Source: an uncultured Oscillibacter sp.
GTDB taxonomy: Bacteria; Bacillota; Clostridia; Oscillospirales; Oscillospiraceae
Assembly: GCA_902490355.1 (NCBI GenBank)
Contig: CABUDN010000068.1
Location: forward strand, 1 to 13,008
Length of the DNA: 13,008 bases
Reading direction: 5' to 3'
This document shows, one piece after another, positions 1 through 8,557 of this stretch. The translations under genes were made by a program, and so were the position numbers. The number at the start of each line of letters is the position of its first letter. The stretch's first letter is position 1. The notes beneath the pieces are model-generated. The model was not told the origin of the DNA, did no database searches, and saw only the letters and a list, made by a program, of their open reading frames with translations.

Positions 1-48
1 CGAGATAAAGGAATGTGACTGGAGTTCAGACGTGTGCTCTTCCGATCT
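1..48 (+). other. Residual Illumina TruSeq index adapter (artefact)
   Basis: Bases 15-48 begin GTGACTGGAGTTCAGACG and end GCTCTTCCGATCT, which is the standard Illumina index-read adapter. Bases 1-6 (CGAGAT) are the end of the P7 primer. Bases 7-14 (AAAGGAAT) then fall exactly where the index sits; read in the usual direction this is ATTCCTTT, which from memory is TruSeq index 27. This is library sequence joined to the genome at base 49, so nothing here should be annotated as biology. It marks the left end of the contig. Confidence 0.97.
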
Positions 49-68
49 AGCCCTTCGGCTCTCCTTTT
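49..68 (-). other. Truncated 3' flank: possible SD and small hairpin
   Basis: Reading leftward past the stop of the P-type-ATPase-like gene, the minus strand shows AAAAGGAG (61-68), a good Shine-Dalgarno sequence. It is followed by AGCC-GAAG-GGCT (49-60), a 4-bp hairpin. No start codon appears before the sequence runs into the adapter. This could be the ribosome binding region of a further downstream gene in the same operon that was cut off, or only the foot of a terminator. The evidence is too short to decide. Confidence 0.25.
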
Positions 69-109
69 GCAATTTACACTTTCTGGTGCTTCCCACTTCA
101 TCCGGCAAA

Positions 110-2308
110 TCAGTACCGTCCCGTCCAATCCGACAGGACCAGTGCCGGCAGAGTCCACAACAGCAAAAATGCCTCCAGCGTCAGCGGTGTAATCAGTTCA
201 TACGCGCTCATCCCCACCAGGTAATAGGCCAGCACCACGCCCGCCGCACTGCCCAGCAATCCCAGCACGGTGGACCGGCGCACCGCCTTGCACAGCCGGC
301 GGCTGCCTGCCACGGTTTCCGCATAGGGAAGCAGGCCTTCCCGGAAAATCAGGGCTCTGGGCAGCCCCTGATCCATCTGTGCCTCACTGAGCGCTACCCG
401 GGCCGTCAGATCCGGATACTGCACACGTACTTTCTTATAAAATTTGCGCTTGAGCAGCGCGGGGTTGATATTGGGGTCCCGGGACGCCAGAATGGGCGTA
501 ATATGGCTGCGGCGCATCATCCGCAGGGCAAAATCCACATTCTCCGAGGGATGGTACTTCACCGCAAACACCGCGCTCAGCTGCCGGTCCACCGCCAGAA
601 ACACGCCGGTTTTCAGGTTGATATTTCCCGGCAGCCGCACATCCATCTTGCGCATAAAGGAGGCCGTTCCCATCAGTACGGACTCGCCCTTGATGGTGGC
701 ACCCCAGCCGCCTTCCTCATAGAAGCTGAATTCCTCGGCGTGGAGGTAGTGGCCCCCTTCACTGCGCAGCAGACCGTCAAAGAGCCACTCCAAACCGCTG
801 CCGGCCGCCCGGGCCATGGTGGCGGCATAGGAACGGACCTTGTTCAGCTCCTCGCCGAACACCTTGACACCGTTGAGCTGGATCGTGCCCGGCGGGAAGA
901 GGTCCGCATCCGTCAGGATCATACTCCGGCGGCTGCTGATCTTCTCAGCGCCGGACCATCCCGCCACGGCGCTTCCGGTTTTTTGCAGGTGGGCCGCCAG
1001 CTTGGAAAACGGCAGGCTCCAGCAGAGGGGCAGCGCAAATCCTGCGCCCGCGGCCAAAATGGCCGACCAGTTGAGCCAAAAGTCCGCACCGCGCTCCTGT
1101 CCCAGGGAGCTCAGTCCGGCAAATACCAACGAGGCCACCAAAATCAGCGGCAGCAGTGCCGTCTGCCAGAGGGTTGTCACATCGTCCCGCACCGCCGCCG
1201 TATAAAATCCGGGAACACTCCCCTGCTGCTTGCAGGCGCCCTTTTCCGTTTCTGTTACCAGATAGGGCGGTTCGTCATCCACAGAAGCCGTGCGGAACGT
1301 ATCATAATATCCCCGGCTCTCCCGGCTGTCTCCCCACAGGGCAAACACCAGAGCCAGACAACTCACCGATGCATAGACCGGCACCGGGGTACGGTCGGCC
1401 GATACCAGACGGGACACGCAGTCTGCCGCCGTTACAACGGCGGAGAGTGAAATCAGCAGTTCGCTGACGCAGCGCTTGCGCAGCAGTGTCCGCACACCCT
1501 TGACAAACACACTCCGGCAAAGCAGCGCCACCACTGCCAGGCACCCCAGCATGGCAGCCGTCTGCATCCGGGGATCTTCCGACCAATATGGAATCTGAAT
1601 GCCCCGCTGCTGCAGCAGCAGCGGAATGGAGGGCAGCACCGCCACAACTGCTGCGGCCGTCAATCCGCCTCTGCGTCGGTGATACTCCGTCCGGCATACC
1701 TCCGCCGCATCATGCAGATCCGGCTCCGGCGGGATGGGCTCCGGTTCCGGTTCGGGTTCCGGCTCCGGCGGATCATACAGTGTCTCCGTGTCTTCCTCTT
1801 CCATCTTGCGCCGGGAAAACAAGCCGCGGCGCCGGGGCTTGAGCAGGGGTTCCTCCTGCTCCTCCATCACCGCATCCACTGTACTGCCCACCACTTCCTC
1901 CAGGGAAATGGGCCGGGGCTGCTCCGGCAGTTCCCGGCGCAGCTTTTCCAGATCCATCACTTCAATGGAAATCCGCTTTGCGGCGGGGGAATCAGGCTCT
2001 TTGTCGAGTGCCTGATCCGAAGTCTGCTCGGCAGGCTGCGGCGCCGGGTCCGCCTCCCCGGCAGGGGCAGGCGGTACACCCGCATCCGCGGGCGGCGTAT
2101 GCCCCTGGGGTTCCCGCGGTGCCGGATCACCGGTTTCCCCGGCCGTTACTTTTTCCTCCACATCCCGCAGGATCTTCTGTTCCCTTCCCGCGCCATATTC
2201 CGCCAGGATTTCTTCCAGGAAATACTCCTCGTCCGACGGGGGGACATCCGTTCCGGTGGACAAGGATTCCAGGGTATCATACAGCGTTTTCTCGTCCTTG
2301 GGGGTCAT
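110..2308 (-). CDS. Degenerate P1B-type ATPase-like membrane protein
   Basis: This 732-residue protein was not recognised as a named family. Residues 1-210 are polar, acidic and proline-rich, probably disordered, with a PEPEPEPEPEP run at 180-191. Hydrophobic segments near 215-233, 250-268, 283-303, 310-326, 380-402, 411-432, 679-699 and 703-724 follow the 4+2+2 membrane plan of P1B-type ATPases. Residues 460-660 resemble the N and P domains: GESVLMGTASFM (541-552) is like the GxxVLVGN stretch, and GVFLAVDRQLSAVFAV (568-583) is like the run before TGDN. The catalytic parts are gone: ILTDADLFPPG (464-474) stands where DKTGTLT should be, SRDP (609-612) replaces TGDN, GDGxND is absent, CPC is replaced around LCWSLP (428-433), and the actuator segment (about 327-379) is half size and lacks TGE. 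It is probably a non-pumping pseudoenzyme. The ATG has AAAGGA 7 nt upstream. It lies 14 nt after rlmB and is probably cotranscribed. Confidence 0.7.
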   Translation of the reverse strand: MTPKDEKTLYDTLESLSTGTDVPPSDEEYFLEEILAEYGAGREQKILRDVEEKVTAGETGDPAPREPQGHTPPADAGVPPAPAGEADPAPQPAEQTSDQALDKEPDSPAAKRISIEVMDLEKLRRELPEQPRPISLEEVVGSTVDAVMEEQEEPLLKPRRRGLFSRRKMEEEDTETLYDPPEPEPEPEPEPIPPEPDLHDAAEVCRTEYHRRRGGLTAAAVVAVLPSIPLLLQQRGIQIPYWSEDPRMQTAAMLGCLAVVALLCRSVFVKGVRTLLRKRCVSELLISLSAVVTAADCVSRLVSADRTPVPVYASVSCLALVFALWGDSRESRGYYDTFRTASVDDEPPYLVTETEKGACKQQGSVPGFYTAAVRDDVTTLWQTALLPLILVASLVFAGLSSLGQERGADFWLNWSAILAAGAGFALPLCWSLPFSKLAAHLQKTGSAVAGWSGAEKISSRRSMILTDADLFPPGTIQLNGVKVFGEELNKVRSYAATMARAAGSGLEWLFDGLLRSEGGHYLHAEEFSFYEEGGWGATIKGESVLMGTASFMRKMDVRLPGNINLKTGVFLAVDRQLSAVFAVKYHPSENVDFALRMMRRSHITPILASRDPNINPALLKRKFYKKVRVQYPDLTARVALSEAQMDQGLPRALIFREGLLPYAETVAGSRRLCKAVRRSTVLGLLGSAAGVVLAYYLVGMSAYELITPLTLEAFLLLWTLPALVLSDWTGRY

Positions 2309-2322
2309 TTGCCTGTCCTTTC

Positions 2323-3093
2323 TCAGTCAAGCCGCTGGCGTACCGCCTCATAGAGCAAAATCGCCGCCGCAGCGGAGGCGTTGAGGGAATTGAGCTTTCC
2401 CCGCATGGGAATACTCACCAGGAAATCGCAGTTTTCCATGGCCAGACGGGTCATACCGTCCCCCTCACTGCCGATCACGATGGCTGCCGGCCCCCTGAGA
2501 TCCGCGCGGTAGAGCTCCGTGGTTCCCTCCGCCGCTGTGCCGAACACCCAAACGCCCTGTTTTTTCAGGTCCTTCAAAAGTGCCGGAATATTGGGCACCC
2601 GGGCCACCGGCATATGGGCCACCGCCCCGGCGGAGGTCTTGGCCACCACGGCCGTCAATCCCGCACTGCGCCGCTTGGGAATCACCACGCCATGGGCGCC
2701 GGCGCACTCCGCCGTACGGATAATGGCACCCAGATTGTGCGGATCGGAGATCTCGTCACACACCACGATCAGCGGAGCCTCTCCCCGGTCGGCAGCAGAC
2801 TGGAGAATGCTTTCCACACTGACGTACTCCCGCACTGCCGCCAGAGCAATCACACCCTGATGGGCATGGGTCCGGCTCATGGCGTCCAGCTTGCGCTTAT
2901 CCGCCTCCACCACAACCACGCCCGCTGCGCGGGCCTTGGAGGCAATGTGTCCCAGGGTCTTATCGGTATCGCCTTTTTGCAGATAGATCTTGTCAATGGC
3001 CTCTCCCGCCCGCAGCGCCTCAATGACGGCGTTGCGCCCTTCGATCACGCCGTCGGCTTCGGCGGCGGAAGCATTTTTCCTCTGTTCGTCCAT
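2323..3093 (-). CDS. rlmB: 23S rRNA (guanosine-2'-O-)-methyltransferase, TrmH/SpoU family
   Basis: This 256-residue SPOUT enzyme is expected to use S-adenosylmethionine to 2'-O-methylate a guanosine of 23S rRNA near the peptidyl-transferase centre (G2251 in E. coli). The N-terminal part (about 14-90) has the small substrate-binding domain opening GRNAVIEAL. The catalytic domain carries all three family motifs: DPHNLGAIIRTAE (117-129, with N120 and R126), IVIGSEGDGM (205-214) and IPMRGKLNSLNAS (228-240), which form the trefoil knot. The start is the ATG at 3093 because AAGGAG (3099-3104) lies 5 nt upstream. An in-frame ATG at 3156 would add 21 residues unlike the family and overlap the promoter. 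It is first in a two-gene minus-strand unit and divergent from ftsH. RlmB is the best fit; assignment to another guanosine 2'-O-methyltransferase of the family cannot be fully excluded. Confidence 0.92.
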   Translation of the reverse strand: MDEQRKNASAAEADGVIEGRNAVIEALRAGEAIDKIYLQKGDTDKTLGHIASKARAAGVVVVEADKRKLDAMSRTHAHQGVIALAAVREYVSVESILQSAADRGEAPLIVVCDEISDPHNLGAIIRTAECAGAHGVVIPKRRSAGLTAVVAKTSAGAVAHMPVARVPNIPALLKDLKKQGVWVFGTAAEGTTELYRADLRGPAAIVIGSEGDGMTRLAMENCDFLVSIPMRGKLNSLNASAAAAILLYEAVRQRLD

Positions 3094-3133
3094 AGCGTCT
3101 CCTTGCTGAAAAATTTTGTCGCATACATGAGGT

Positions 3134-3162
3134 AGTATATCATACACAGCGGACACAATAAA
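3134..3162 (-). promoter_or_regulatory. Predicted SigA promoter for rlmB
   Basis: On the minus strand TATACT (3134-3139) is preceded by TGA, giving a TGn extended -10. The -35 position 17 bp upstream reads TTTATT (3157-3162), which is weak, as is common where the extended -10 compensates. The predicted transcript starts about 35 nt before the rlmB ATG and should include the next gene. Confidence 0.6.
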
Positions 3163-3205
3163 GTGTGAATTTACAGAAACTTCACGAAAAAAACGACCCG
3201 TATCC

Positions 3206-3234
3206 TTGAGGTTCCGCTGCCGGTGTGGTATACT
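3206..3234 (+). promoter_or_regulatory. Predicted SigA promoter for ftsH
   Basis: TTGAGG (3206-3211), a 17-bp spacer and TATACT (3229-3234), with TG one base before the -10, make a strong housekeeping promoter. No CIRCE or CtsR heat-shock operator was visible by eye between it and the gene, so any stress control is not apparent here. Confidence 0.75.
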
Positions 3235-3281
3235 GCTAATACTTTTATGACGGGTTTTCCTTGAAAGGAGTTTTCCAATAC

Positions 3282-5528
<2,247 letters not shown>

Positions 5529-5539
5529 ACACAAAACAA

Positions 5540-5577
5540 AGCGCGGCATGGAATACTCCATGCCGCGCTGATTTTTT
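5540..5577. terminator. Bidirectional intrinsic terminator, ftsH / MATE
   Basis: A perfect 13-bp stem, AGCGCGGCATGGA (5540-5552) with TCCATGCCGCGCT (5557-5569), closes a 4-nt loop. It is followed by a six-T run (5572-5577) on the plus strand, just after the ftsH stop. On the minus strand the same stem is followed by TTTGTTTTG, so it can also end the convergent MATE transcript, whose stop codon lies inside the T run. Confidence 0.92.
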
Positions 5578-6922
5578 ATAGCTCCCGCAGCTGTTTGCGG
5601 CAGATAAAGAAGAAATACGCAATCTCCGCCACAGCAGTAATGATCCAGGAGAAAATATAGAGCAGATACAAAGACGGTACCGTTTGGAAATATGCAAACA
5701 CCGTGTAAATCCAGGCAATCCGAAACACGCACGAGCCCAAAATCACAATGATGGTGGGCACCAGGCTCTTTCCCAATCCCCGGGAAGCGGCAATGGTGCA
5801 GTCCATAAAGGCGGATGTCCCATAGGACAGACTCATGATGGGCAGCCGCTTCATACCCGCATCCACCACTGCCGGGTCCTCCGTAAACAAGGACAAGAAG
5901 GATGGGCCTACCGCCAGGATGGCCAATCCCATGATCGTGCCAATTCCAAAGGAATAAGCCATGGAGATGAGATAGCTTCTGCGCACCCGGTCTTTCCGCC
6001 GGGCGCCGTAGTTTTGTCCAATGAAGCTGCCGCAGGCCGTATAGAAGGCGGCCATCACGTCGTAAATCAGCGCATCCTCATTGGCCGCAGCGGAGTTGCC
6101 CGCCACCATGGTGGCATCAAAGGAGTTGACGCCCATCTGAATAAAGAGATTGGCCAAGGCAAAAATCCCGTATTGCATGCCTGCCGGCAGACCAATGGAG
6201 AGAATCGCCCGGCTGCGGCTGCGGTGCAGACGCAGCCGCAGGAAATGCAGGCCATACATTTCATCATGGCTGCGGAACAGCGCAGTCACCACCAGCCCGG
6301 CTGAGAGGTACTGGGCAATGACGCTGGCCGTGGCCACTCCCGCCACGTCCATGCCGCACACAATTACAAAAAACAGGTTCAGTACGATGTTCACCACACC
6401 GGCCAGAGACAAATACCGCAGCGGCCGCCGGGTATCACCCACAGCGCTGAACACCGCATTGCCGAAGTTGTAAAGCCCCAGGGCCGGCATGCCCAAAAAG
6501 TAAATCCGCAGATACAGGGCCGCGCCGTCAATCAGTTCTTCTTTGGTATTGAGCAGTTCCAAGATCGGGCGTGCAAAGCCCACGCCCACCACCATCAGAA
6601 TCAATCCCGTCCCCAGGCAGATCAAAATGGCCGAGTGAATGGTATCTGACAGCTCCCGGCGGCTCTTGGCGCCAAAGTGCAGCGCGGTCAGGACATTGAC
6701 ACCGTTGGACATGCCGATGATAAACCCCGTGAAAAGCGTCACCAGCGTGGTTGTGGAGCCTACGGCGCCCAATGCCACAGAACCGGCGAAGCGTCCCACC
6801 ACCGCCACGTCCGACATATTGAACAGCACCTGCAGCAGGTTGGACGCAATCAGCGGAAGACTGAACAGCAGAATCTGTTTGGCCAGGGGACCTTGCGTCA
6901 GGTCCCGCAGCTGCGCATGCAT
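5576..6922 (-). CDS. MATE family multidrug/cation antiporter
   Basis: This 448-residue inner-membrane protein belongs to the MATE (MatE/NorM/DinF-like) efflux family, which exports cationic drugs or metabolites using a Na+ or H+ gradient. About twelve hydrophobic segments form two homologous halves. The N-terminal half opens GPLAKQILLFSLPLIASNLL and continues FNMSDVAVVGRFAG, typical of helices 1-2. The second half has SIGLPAGMQYGIFALANLFI and the characteristic SFIGQNYGARRKDR stretch. Length is normal. The start is the ATG at 6922, because AGGAGG (6931-6936) lies 8 nt upstream; an in-frame TTG at 6928 is only 2 nt from that site and is rejected. It is divergent from a membrane-anchored XRE-type regulator, which is the likely controller. 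The substrate cannot be told from the sequence. Confidence 0.93.
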   Translation of the reverse strand: MHAQLRDLTQGPLAKQILLFSLPLIASNLLQVLFNMSDVAVVGRFAGSVALGAVGSTTTLVTLFTGFIIGMSNGVNVLTALHFGAKSRRELSDTIHSAILICLGTGLILMVVGVGFARPILELLNTKEELIDGAALYLRIYFLGMPALGLYNFGNAVFSAVGDTRRPLRYLSLAGVVNIVLNLFFVIVCGMDVAGVATASVIAQYLSAGLVVTALFRSHDEMYGLHFLRLRLHRSRSRAILSIGLPAGMQYGIFALANLFIQMGVNSFDATMVAGNSAAANEDALIYDVMAAFYTACGSFIGQNYGARRKDRVRRSYLISMAYSFGIGTIMGLAILAVGPSFLSLFTEDPAVVDAGMKRLPIMSLSYGTSAFMDCTIAASRGLGKSLVPTIIVILGSCVFRIAWIYTVFAYFQTVPSLYLLYIFSWIITAVAEIAYFFFICRKQLREL

Positions 6923-6969
6923 TCCCAATCCCTCCTAAATTTGATACTCCCCGCCCCACTTCTCATTGG

Positions 6970-7010
6970 GCAGACGCCCCACAGTCTAACACAGCTGCAG
7001 ACGCTCCACA
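6970..7010. repeat. 14-bp direct repeat over the MATE promoter
   Basis: GCAGACGCCCCACA (6970-6983) and GCAGACGCTCCACA (6997-7010) match at 13 of 14 bases and start 27 bp apart on the same strand. The second copy covers most of the predicted MATE -35 box, and the first ends on the first base of its -10 box. This is a natural layout for an operator bound by the neighbouring regulator, but that role is inferred. Confidence 0.6.
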
Positions 7011-7011
7011 A
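6983..7011 (-). promoter_or_regulatory. Predicted promoter for the MATE gene
   Basis: On the minus strand TTGTGG (7006-7011), a 17-bp spacer and TAGACT (6983-6988), with TG one base before the -10, form a plausible SigA promoter about 60 nt ahead of the MATE start. Both hexamers are imperfect. The overlapping direct repeat suggests regulated use. Confidence 0.45.
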
Positions 7012-7073
7012 CCCCCATTTTGATAAAATTCCTCTGCTAACCGCAGGTTGACAAAACGAGTGGCGGCGGTTGG

Positions 7074-7102
7074 TGGTCATTCCCCCTCATTTTTGTTATA
7101 CT
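7074..7102 (+). promoter_or_regulatory. Predicted promoter for the XRE-type regulator
   Basis: TGGTCA (7074-7079), a 17-bp spacer and TATACT (7097-7102), with TG one base before the -10, lie about 25 nt before the start codon. The upstream TTGACA at 7048-7053 looks better as a -35 but is 43 bp from this -10 and cannot pair with it. Confidence 0.6.
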
Positions 7103-7127
7103 CACCCTAGAAAAAGGAGGGCTGTGC

Positions 7128-8474
7128 ATGACAACAGGACAGCGGATTGCGCAAAAGAGAAAGGAATTGGGCCTGTCCCAAGAGGCCCTGGGCGACCGGC
7201 TGGGCATCACCCGCCAGTCGATTTATAAATGGGAATCCGACTCCGCTCTGCCGGAGATCGAAAAGCTGGTGGCTTTGAGCCGTCTGTTCGGCGTATCCGT
7301 CGGGTGGCTGCTGGGTGTGGAGGAACCTGCTCCGGCAGCGGTTGGAAAATCCGTTCCCGATGGGAATCCTGCCGGCAACGAGCATTCTGGCGCCATGGGC
7401 TCCGGCGAGCCGCCCGCCGATGGGCCGCAGGAACTGACGCCGGCGCAGCTTCAAATGGTGGAGGCCATTGTGGAACGCTATACCGCCGCCCTGCCCAAAC
7501 CCCTGTCCCGTCAAAAGCGCAGACTGGCAAAAGCAGGAATTACGCTGGGCATTTTGTGTCTGCTGGGCGGCCTGCTTGGTGTTTCCAGCCGTCTGGACGA
7601 ACTGGATCTGCGTCAGGAGAGCATCTTTCAAAACATCTCCCGGGTGGAGTCCAGCGTGGACCGTCAGATCGGCTCCATCTCCAGTCAGGTGGAATCCATT
7701 CTCAAGGCGCAAAACAGTCTGGTGGCGGATTACGGCGCCGAAATTCTCTCGGCCGACCTGGCAAACAATACGGTCACCTTCTCCGTCCGGGCCGTGCCCA
7801 AGACGTATACAGACGGCTTGACCGTCTCCTTCCTGGCCGACACCGGCACCGAACCCACCCACAGCGTCCCCGGGACACAATCTCCCGACGGTACCTATAC
7901 CGCGACTCTCACCTGCCCGCTGACCGACAGCATCACGCTCAGCGCCGTTCTCATACCTCCGGACGGAACCCGCTCCACCCAGCTGCTGGATCAGTTTTCC
8001 AATCTGTACAGCGCCTCGCTGCCCGCAGTGGAACTGCTGGGCTATTCCAGCGGCGAACTGCTAGACCTGGGAACAGACGCCAACGGCACGCTGACCCTGC
8101 CGGAGCTGTATATTACCGCACATCCGGGGGCATCCGTCTATGCCGTGAATCAAGCCATCGGCTGCTCGGATATTGCGGAAATCCGCGTGGGGCTGTTCCA
8201 AAACAAGACCCTTCTCACCTGGCTGGAGGGCTGCGCGCAGCCGGACCATTTTCACGGCGATTACGGCGACGCCGCCTTTTTCCATCTGCCCCAGGGGCAG
8301 ACCGTCACCATGACGGACCCCAGTGACGCCCTGTGCGCCGCTGCCGTGATTACCGACACCTACGGACGGGAGGTCGTGTACAGCGACATTCCCTATGTGC
8401 TGCGGGACGGCGTTCTGACTTGGCCGGATGTCTCGGATATCAGTGACCACGATCCTGCCAACTGGAAGTACTGA
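7128..8474 (+). CDS. Membrane-anchored XRE-family regulator with outer sensor domain
   Basis: This 448-residue protein begins with a Cro/CI-type helix-turn-helix (about 5-62; recognition region SQEALGDRLGITRQSIYKWE at 17-36). A polar linker follows. Then the basic stretch RQKRR (128-132) precedes a single membrane helix (about 134-153), placing the N-terminus inside and the rest outside. Residues 155-197 look like a short heptad-type coil, which could hold a dimer. The outer part (200-448) is rich in Thr, Ser, Asp and Gly with beta-like alternation and matches no domain I recognise. It is probably a one-component regulator that senses something outside and acts directly on DNA. The ATG has AAGGAGG (7114-7120) 7 nt upstream. 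It is divergent from the MATE gene, the likely target. The DNA-binding call is firm; the sensor role is inferred. Confidence 0.85.
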   Translation: MTTGQRIAQKRKELGLSQEALGDRLGITRQSIYKWESDSALPEIEKLVALSRLFGVSVGWLLGVEEPAPAAVGKSVPDGNPAGNEHSGAMGSGEPPADGPQELTPAQLQMVEAIVERYTAALPKPLSRQKRRLAKAGITLGILCLLGGLLGVSSRLDELDLRQESIFQNISRVESSVDRQIGSISSQVESILKAQNSLVADYGAEILSADLANNTVTFSVRAVPKTYTDGLTVSFLADTGTEPTHSVPGTQSPDGTYTATLTCPLTDSITLSAVLIPPDGTRSTQLLDQFSNLYSASLPAVELLGYSSGELLDLGTDANGTLTLPELYITAHPGASVYAVNQAIGCSDIAEIRVGLFQNKTLLTWLEGCAQPDHFHGDYGDAAFFHLPQGQTVTMTDPSDALCAAAVITDTYGREVVYSDIPYVLRDGVLTWPDVSDISDHDPANWKY

Positions 8475-8495
8475 TCCTCCAGTTCTGCAAACAAA

Positions 8496-8540
8496 ACCCC
8501 CGGTGCGGCAGACTGCCGCACCGGGGGTACATTGATTTTT
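8496..8540. terminator. Bidirectional terminator between regulator and ABC operon
   Basis: A 14-bp GC-rich stem, CCCCCGGTGCGGCA (8497-8510) with TGCCGCACCGGGGG (8514-8527), has a 3-nt loop and an A-T pair at its base. On the minus strand it is followed at once by TTTTGTTTG, a good exit for the ABC operon. On the plus strand the T run (8536-8540) lies about 8 nt further on, so termination of the regulator gene may be weaker. Confidence 0.88.
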
Positions 8541-8557
8541 GGGTCCAGATAACCCGC

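Noticed and set aside
49..60. A terminator after the P-type-ATPase-like gene
   Set aside because: The stem is only 4 bp and the sequence is cut by adapter before any T run could be seen.
32..1450. A 472-codon plus-strand frame at the left edge
   Set aside because: It starts inside the sequencing adapter and is antisense to the P-type-ATPase-like gene. The product is rich in Gln, His and Arg with no domain.
110..2308. A working heavy-metal-pumping ATPase
   Set aside because: The overall plan fits, but the phosphorylation motif, hinge motifs, actuator TGE and membrane CPC are all missing, so transport by the P-type cycle is not credible.
1978..3135. A 385-codon plus-strand frame opposite rlmB and its neighbour
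   Set aside because: It is antisense to two genes, has no convincing ribosome site, and its Pro/His/Gly/Arg-rich composition is typical of a shadow frame.
3261..3281. A TTG start extending FtsH by seven residues
   Set aside because: The added codons contain the ribosome binding site GAAAGGAG itself. The ATG at 3282 is the sensible start.
7048..7053. A perfect TTGACA in the MATE/regulator intergenic region
   Set aside because: No acceptable -10 lies 15-19 bp downstream on the plus strand. The well-formed TATACT at 7097 is 43 bp away and pairs better with TGGTCA at 7074.
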